Source: Streptomyces spectabilis
Lineage (GTDB): Bacteria > Actinomycetota > Actinomycetes > Streptomycetales > Streptomycetaceae
Reading direction: 5' to 3'
Assembly (NCBI RefSeq): GCF_008704795.1
Contig: NZ_CP023690.1
Span: forward strand, 3,978,501-4,042,500
DNA: 64,000 bases
The notes beneath the pieces are model-generated. The model worked only from the letters and a program-made list of their open reading frames with translations. It made no database searches and had not been told where the DNA came from. Position numbers and translations under genes: made by a program. Of this stretch, positions 61,394-64,000 are shown one piece after another (positions within the stretch are counted from its first letter, which is position 1; every line of letters begins with the position of its first letter).

Positions 61394-62755
61394 TCACACC
61401 TCGGCGTACGACGGCTCCCGCTCGGCGCTCGCGGCGGCCACGGGCCGGGTGCGGGCGGCGGGGCGGCGAAGGTATACCGCCCAGGTGACCCCGAGGCACA
61501 GGGCGTAGAACGCGAGGAAGGAGACGTAGGCGGCGGTCCCCGAGCCGACGCTCAGGAACGACTGCCGGAAGGCCAGGTTGATCCCGAGCCCGCCGAGCGC
61601 GCCGACGGCCCCGATGAGCCCCATGGCGGCGCCCGAGAGCCGCCGCCCGTACCGGTCGGCCTCGTCCCCGGTGAGCCCCTTGCGCAGGGCCTTCGCCTGG
61701 AAGATGCCCGGGATCATCTTGTACGTCGAGCCGTTGCCGAGGCCGCTGAGCACGAAGAGCACCACGAACGCGCCGGTGAAGAGCCCGAGCGACTCCTTGA
61801 CGGAGGCCAGGACGACGACGCCGGTGGCGACGGCCATGGCGACGAAGTTCCCCAAGGTGATCCGGGCCCCGCCGTAGCGGTCGGCGAGCCGTCCGCCCAC
61901 GGGCCGGATCAGCGAGCCGAGCAGCGGCCCGACGAAGGTGAGCTGCGCGGCCTCCAGGGGCGTGCGCCCGAACTGGGTCTGGAGCACGAGGCCGAAGGCG
62001 AAGCTGAAGCCGATGAACGACCCGAAGGTCCCCACGTACAGGAACGCCATGATCCAGGTGTGCGGGTCGCGCGCGGCCTCCCGGGCGGCGCCCGTGTCGT
62101 TGCGCACGGAGGCGATGTTGTCCATGAACAGCGCGGCGCAGACGGCGGACACGACGACCAGCGGGATGTAGACGCCGAGCAGTAGCCGGGGCCCGCCGCC
62201 GGCCCCGATGACGGCGAGCGCCACGAGCTGCACGACGGGCACGCCGATGTTGCCGCCGCCCGCGTTGAGGCCGAGGGCCCACCCCTTCTTCCGCAGCGGG
62301 AAGAAGGAGTTGATGTTGGTCATGGAGGAGGCGAAGTTCCCGCCGCCGATGCCGGTGAGCAGCGCGCACGCCATGAACGTGCCGTACGAGGTGCCCGGCT
62401 CCATGACGGCGAACGCGGCCACGGTGGGCAGCAGCAGGAGGCCCGCCGCGATGACCGTCCAGTTCCGTCCCCCGAACCGGGCGACGGCGAAGGTGTACGG
62501 CACGCGCACGACGGCGCCCACGAGCGTCGCCATCGACACCAGGAAGAACTTCCCCGCCGGGTCGATGCCGTACTCCGGCCCCATGAAGAGCACCATGACC
62601 GACCACAGGGTCCACACCGAGAACCCCACGTGCTCGGAAAGGACCGAGAACACCAGGTTCCGTCGGGCGACGCGCTCCCCCTCCCGCTCCCAGAACGCGC
62701 CGTCCTCCGGATCCCACCGCTGGATCCACCTGCTCCCTTTACCCGGCACCCGCAT
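61394..62755 (-). CDS. narK: Nitrate/nitrite MFS transporter NarK
   Basis: Nitrate uptake or nitrite export carrier of 453 residues with twelve membrane helices. The two nitrate signature stretches are seen: GIGGGNFASSMTNINSFFP and GLNAGGGNIGVPVVQL. The N-terminus FWEREGERVARRNLVFSVL is typical of assimilatory NarK proteins. It precedes nnaR on the same strand, linking transporter and regulator. A possible GlnR/NnaR box lies upstream at 62806-62821. Confidence 0.93.
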   Translation of the reverse strand: MRVPGKGSRWIQRWDPEDGAFWEREGERVARRNLVFSVLSEHVGFSVWTLWSVMVLFMGPEYGIDPAGKFFLVSMATLVGAVVRVPYTFAVARFGGRNWTVIAAGLLLLPTVAAFAVMEPGTSYGTFMACALLTGIGGGNFASSMTNINSFFPLRKKGWALGLNAGGGNIGVPVVQLVALAVIGAGGGPRLLLGVYIPLVVVSAVCAALFMDNIASVRNDTGAAREAARDPHTWIMAFLYVGTFGSFIGFSFAFGLVLQTQFGRTPLEAAQLTFVGPLLGSLIRPVGGRLADRYGGARITLGNFVAMAVATGVVVLASVKESLGLFTGAFVVLFVLSGLGNGSTYKMIPGIFQAKALRKGLTGDEADRYGRRLSGAAMGLIGAVGALGGLGINLAFRQSFLSVGSGTAAYVSFLAFYALCLGVTWAVYLRRPAARTRPVAAASAEREPSYAEV

Positions 62756-62805
62756 GTCAAGCCTCCCCGGCCAACGACTGGTGCTCCCGAAGGTAGGGAC
62801 GGCTC

Positions 62806-62821
62806 GTTTCGGCCCCGTGCC
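62806..62821 (-). promoter_or_regulatory. Candidate GlnR/NnaR box upstream of narK
   Basis: On the minus strand GGCAC-GGGGCC-GAAAC matches the recalled GlnR pattern gTnAC-n6-GAAAC at all but one position. A -10-like TACCTT lies at 62795-62790, so the box would centre near -32, a typical activator position. Confidence 0.45.
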
Positions 62822-62892
62822 GACGGATGACCACGGGGGAACGTTGGGCTCACGGTGAGGGGGCGGGCGGTGAGAGGGCCGCCCGCGCGGCC

Positions 62893-63936
62893 TCAGCGGT
62901 TCACGGACTGGATCTCCTTGACCACGACGTCCTGGTCCGCGCCGAACTCGCCGTCCGGCAGGTCGTCGCCCTTCTCAGTGGTGCTCGTCCAGCTGATCTC
63001 CCAGGTGACCGTGGCCCGCAGGCCGTACGAGCCGTCCCCCGAGGACCGCAGGTACTTCACCCCGCACGGCGGCGTCTCCTCGCTCTTCCCCTCGGCCCAG
63101 GGCTCACCGATCCGCCCCTTCACGACCGGGCACTCCCCCGAGGCCGGATAGGTCTCGGCGTCCTTCGTACCGGGGTCGATCCGCAGCGAAACCGGCTTCG
63201 CCGTAGTCGTGGCCGAAAGCCCCGTCCCCGGCAGACTCGCCGTCACCGAGACCTCCTTGAACGTCGCCCGGTCCAACCAGACCCAGGTCGGCAGATTCAC
63301 TTTGGTCTCGGCTTTGGGGGCCATCGTGATCTCGGTGCCGGGGATGGGGAGTTCGTCGTAGGCGTACTCCGCGAGAATTCGCGGGCTGACGGCGAGGGGC
63401 TCGTCCGGGGTCTTCTTCTCGTCCACCCAGAAGGGCGGTTTGTTACAGGAGTTGACCTGCGGATCGTCGAGGCGGTTCTTGTTCTTCACCGCCGCCCAGA
63501 ACATCCCCTTGCCCTGCTTGTCCAGGTTGTAGTCCTTGTACTCGCCGTCCTTGTATCGCTTGTCGAGGGCATCTCCGAGAACGCCCCCGATGCCCCCGAT
63601 GAACGGCAGGGAGTCCAGGCTGCGCAGCGCCTTCACCGTGGATTCGAGCTGCTTCGGCGAGAACGCGGGCTCGTACCAGCAGGCAGGCGGCGTCCAGTTG
63701 CTGTTGGCAGGGGTGAGCGTGCCGGTCTTCGTAGAACGCGAGTTGCCGTTGGTCGTGGTCTGAATCTTGGTCTGAGCGAAGATGGCGCCGTTGTTGTTCC
63801 CGCCCTTGCCGCTGCCCTCGATCGGCTTTCCACCGCCCTTGCCACCACTCGCGTAGGCGCTGCCGGGCACGACCACCACGGCCAGCGCGAGCATCGGTAC
63901 GAGCGCGTGCCGAATGGTCCGCCGGTTCACAGGCAC
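62893..63936 (-). CDS. Secreted protein of unknown function
   Basis: A 347-residue exported protein. GTG at 63936 starts a Sec signal (HALVPMLALAVVVVPGSAYA) followed by a Gly/Lys/Asn-rich stretch. The mature part has several Cys (PPACWYEP, NSCNKPPFW, SGECPVV, ETPPCGVKYL) that could form disulfides, and a C-terminal beta-rich ATVTWEISW segment. I do not recognise a catalytic motif. It overlaps the 3' end of the next gene upstream by 10 nt, so it is probably the second gene of an operon continuing beyond the window. Confidence 0.8.
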   Translation of the reverse strand: MPVNRRTIRHALVPMLALAVVVVPGSAYASGGKGGGKPIEGSGKGGNNNGAIFAQTKIQTTTNGNSRSTKTGTLTPANSNWTPPACWYEPAFSPKQLESTVKALRSLDSLPFIGGIGGVLGDALDKRYKDGEYKDYNLDKQGKGMFWAAVKNKNRLDDPQVNSCNKPPFWVDEKKTPDEPLAVSPRILAEYAYDELPIPGTEITMAPKAETKVNLPTWVWLDRATFKEVSVTASLPGTGLSATTTAKPVSLRIDPGTKDAETYPASGECPVVKGRIGEPWAEGKSEETPPCGVKYLRSSGDGSYGLRATVTWEISWTSTTEKGDDLPDGEFGADQDVVVKEIQSVNR

Positions 63937-64000
63937 TGCTTCGCCGCCTCGATGGACGTGACGGACGTCGTCTGCCAGACCCCTTCGGCGTTCTTCTCCA
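63927..64000 (-). CDS. 3' end of a gene continuing beyond the window
   Basis: In-frame coding on the minus strand ends EKNAEGVWQTTSVTSIEAA-KQCL followed by TGA at 63929-63927. About 24 C-terminal residues are visible. The overlap with the start of the secreted-protein gene indicates translational coupling. The identity cannot be judged from this fragment. Confidence 0.6.
   Translation of the reverse strand, partial: EKNAEGVWQTTSVTSIEAAKQCL

Overview
The window is a high-GC actinobacterial chromosome segment, almost certainly Streptomyces. Third-position GC is very high, many starts are GTG or TTG, and lineage markers are present: an SsgA-like sporulation protein (ssgG), a melC1-melC2 tyrosinase pair, a WhiJ-type XRE/DUF397/ATPase trio, the sigU-rsuA ECF sigma/anti-sigma pair and nnaR-narK. 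Much of the gene order matches, from memory, the S. coelicolor SCO2916-SCO2959 stretch, with an accessory block inserted near the middle.

Layout. (1) 0.3-10.3 kb: DUF2017-clpS, divergent pncB-pncA (NAD salvage), a secreted M6 metalloprotease, two RDD membrane proteins, then ssgG. (2) 10.3-25.5 kb: FAD-linked oxidase, TPR protein, hppD with a divergent Lrp/AsnC gene (tyrosine catabolism), a four-gene glycine-betaine/osmoprotectant ABC operon, an ArsR-type regulator with a perfect palindromic operator, a Lon-like S16 protease, an IclR regulator, a DEAD/DEAH helicase and an MFS exporter. (3) 25.6-36.7 kb: accessory block with a small membrane protein, melC1-melC2, the WhiJ-like trio, a 2250-residue secreted multi-enzyme protein and a tRNA-Cys. 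(4) 36.7-39.9 kb: an active L,D-transpeptidase divergent from an ECF sigma gene, whose membrane-anchored partner carries an L,D-transpeptidase fold lacking the catalytic His/Cys; a P-loop kinase-like protein. (5) 40-51.9 kb: three-subunit xanthine-dehydrogenase-like operon, beta-N-acetylhexosaminidase, DUF3039, MFS with divergent LysR, AlgH/YqgE, murA. (6) 52-64 kb: HU, ACT-domain malic enzyme, HelD-type helicase, rsuA-sigU, CGNR regulator, DUF1772 protein, nnaR-narK, a secreted protein and the 3' end of one more gene.

The most noteworthy items are: the giant secreted protein (EEP nuclease/phosphatase + SGNH esterase + hemopexin repeats + several beta-trefoil lectins + GH18 chitinase); the sigma factor whose putative anti-sigma sensor is a dead L,D-transpeptidase; a Mo-hydroxylase operon whose large subunit lacks signature active-site motifs and whose 2Fe-2S subunit has a ~430-residue disordered extension; a 32-bp perfect palindrome over a probably leaderless promoter; a helD leader able to hide its own ribosome-binding site; and two families of dispersed repeats placed just after stop codons in the sense direction.

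All assignments come from reading the sequence and recalled family knowledge; no database search was run.
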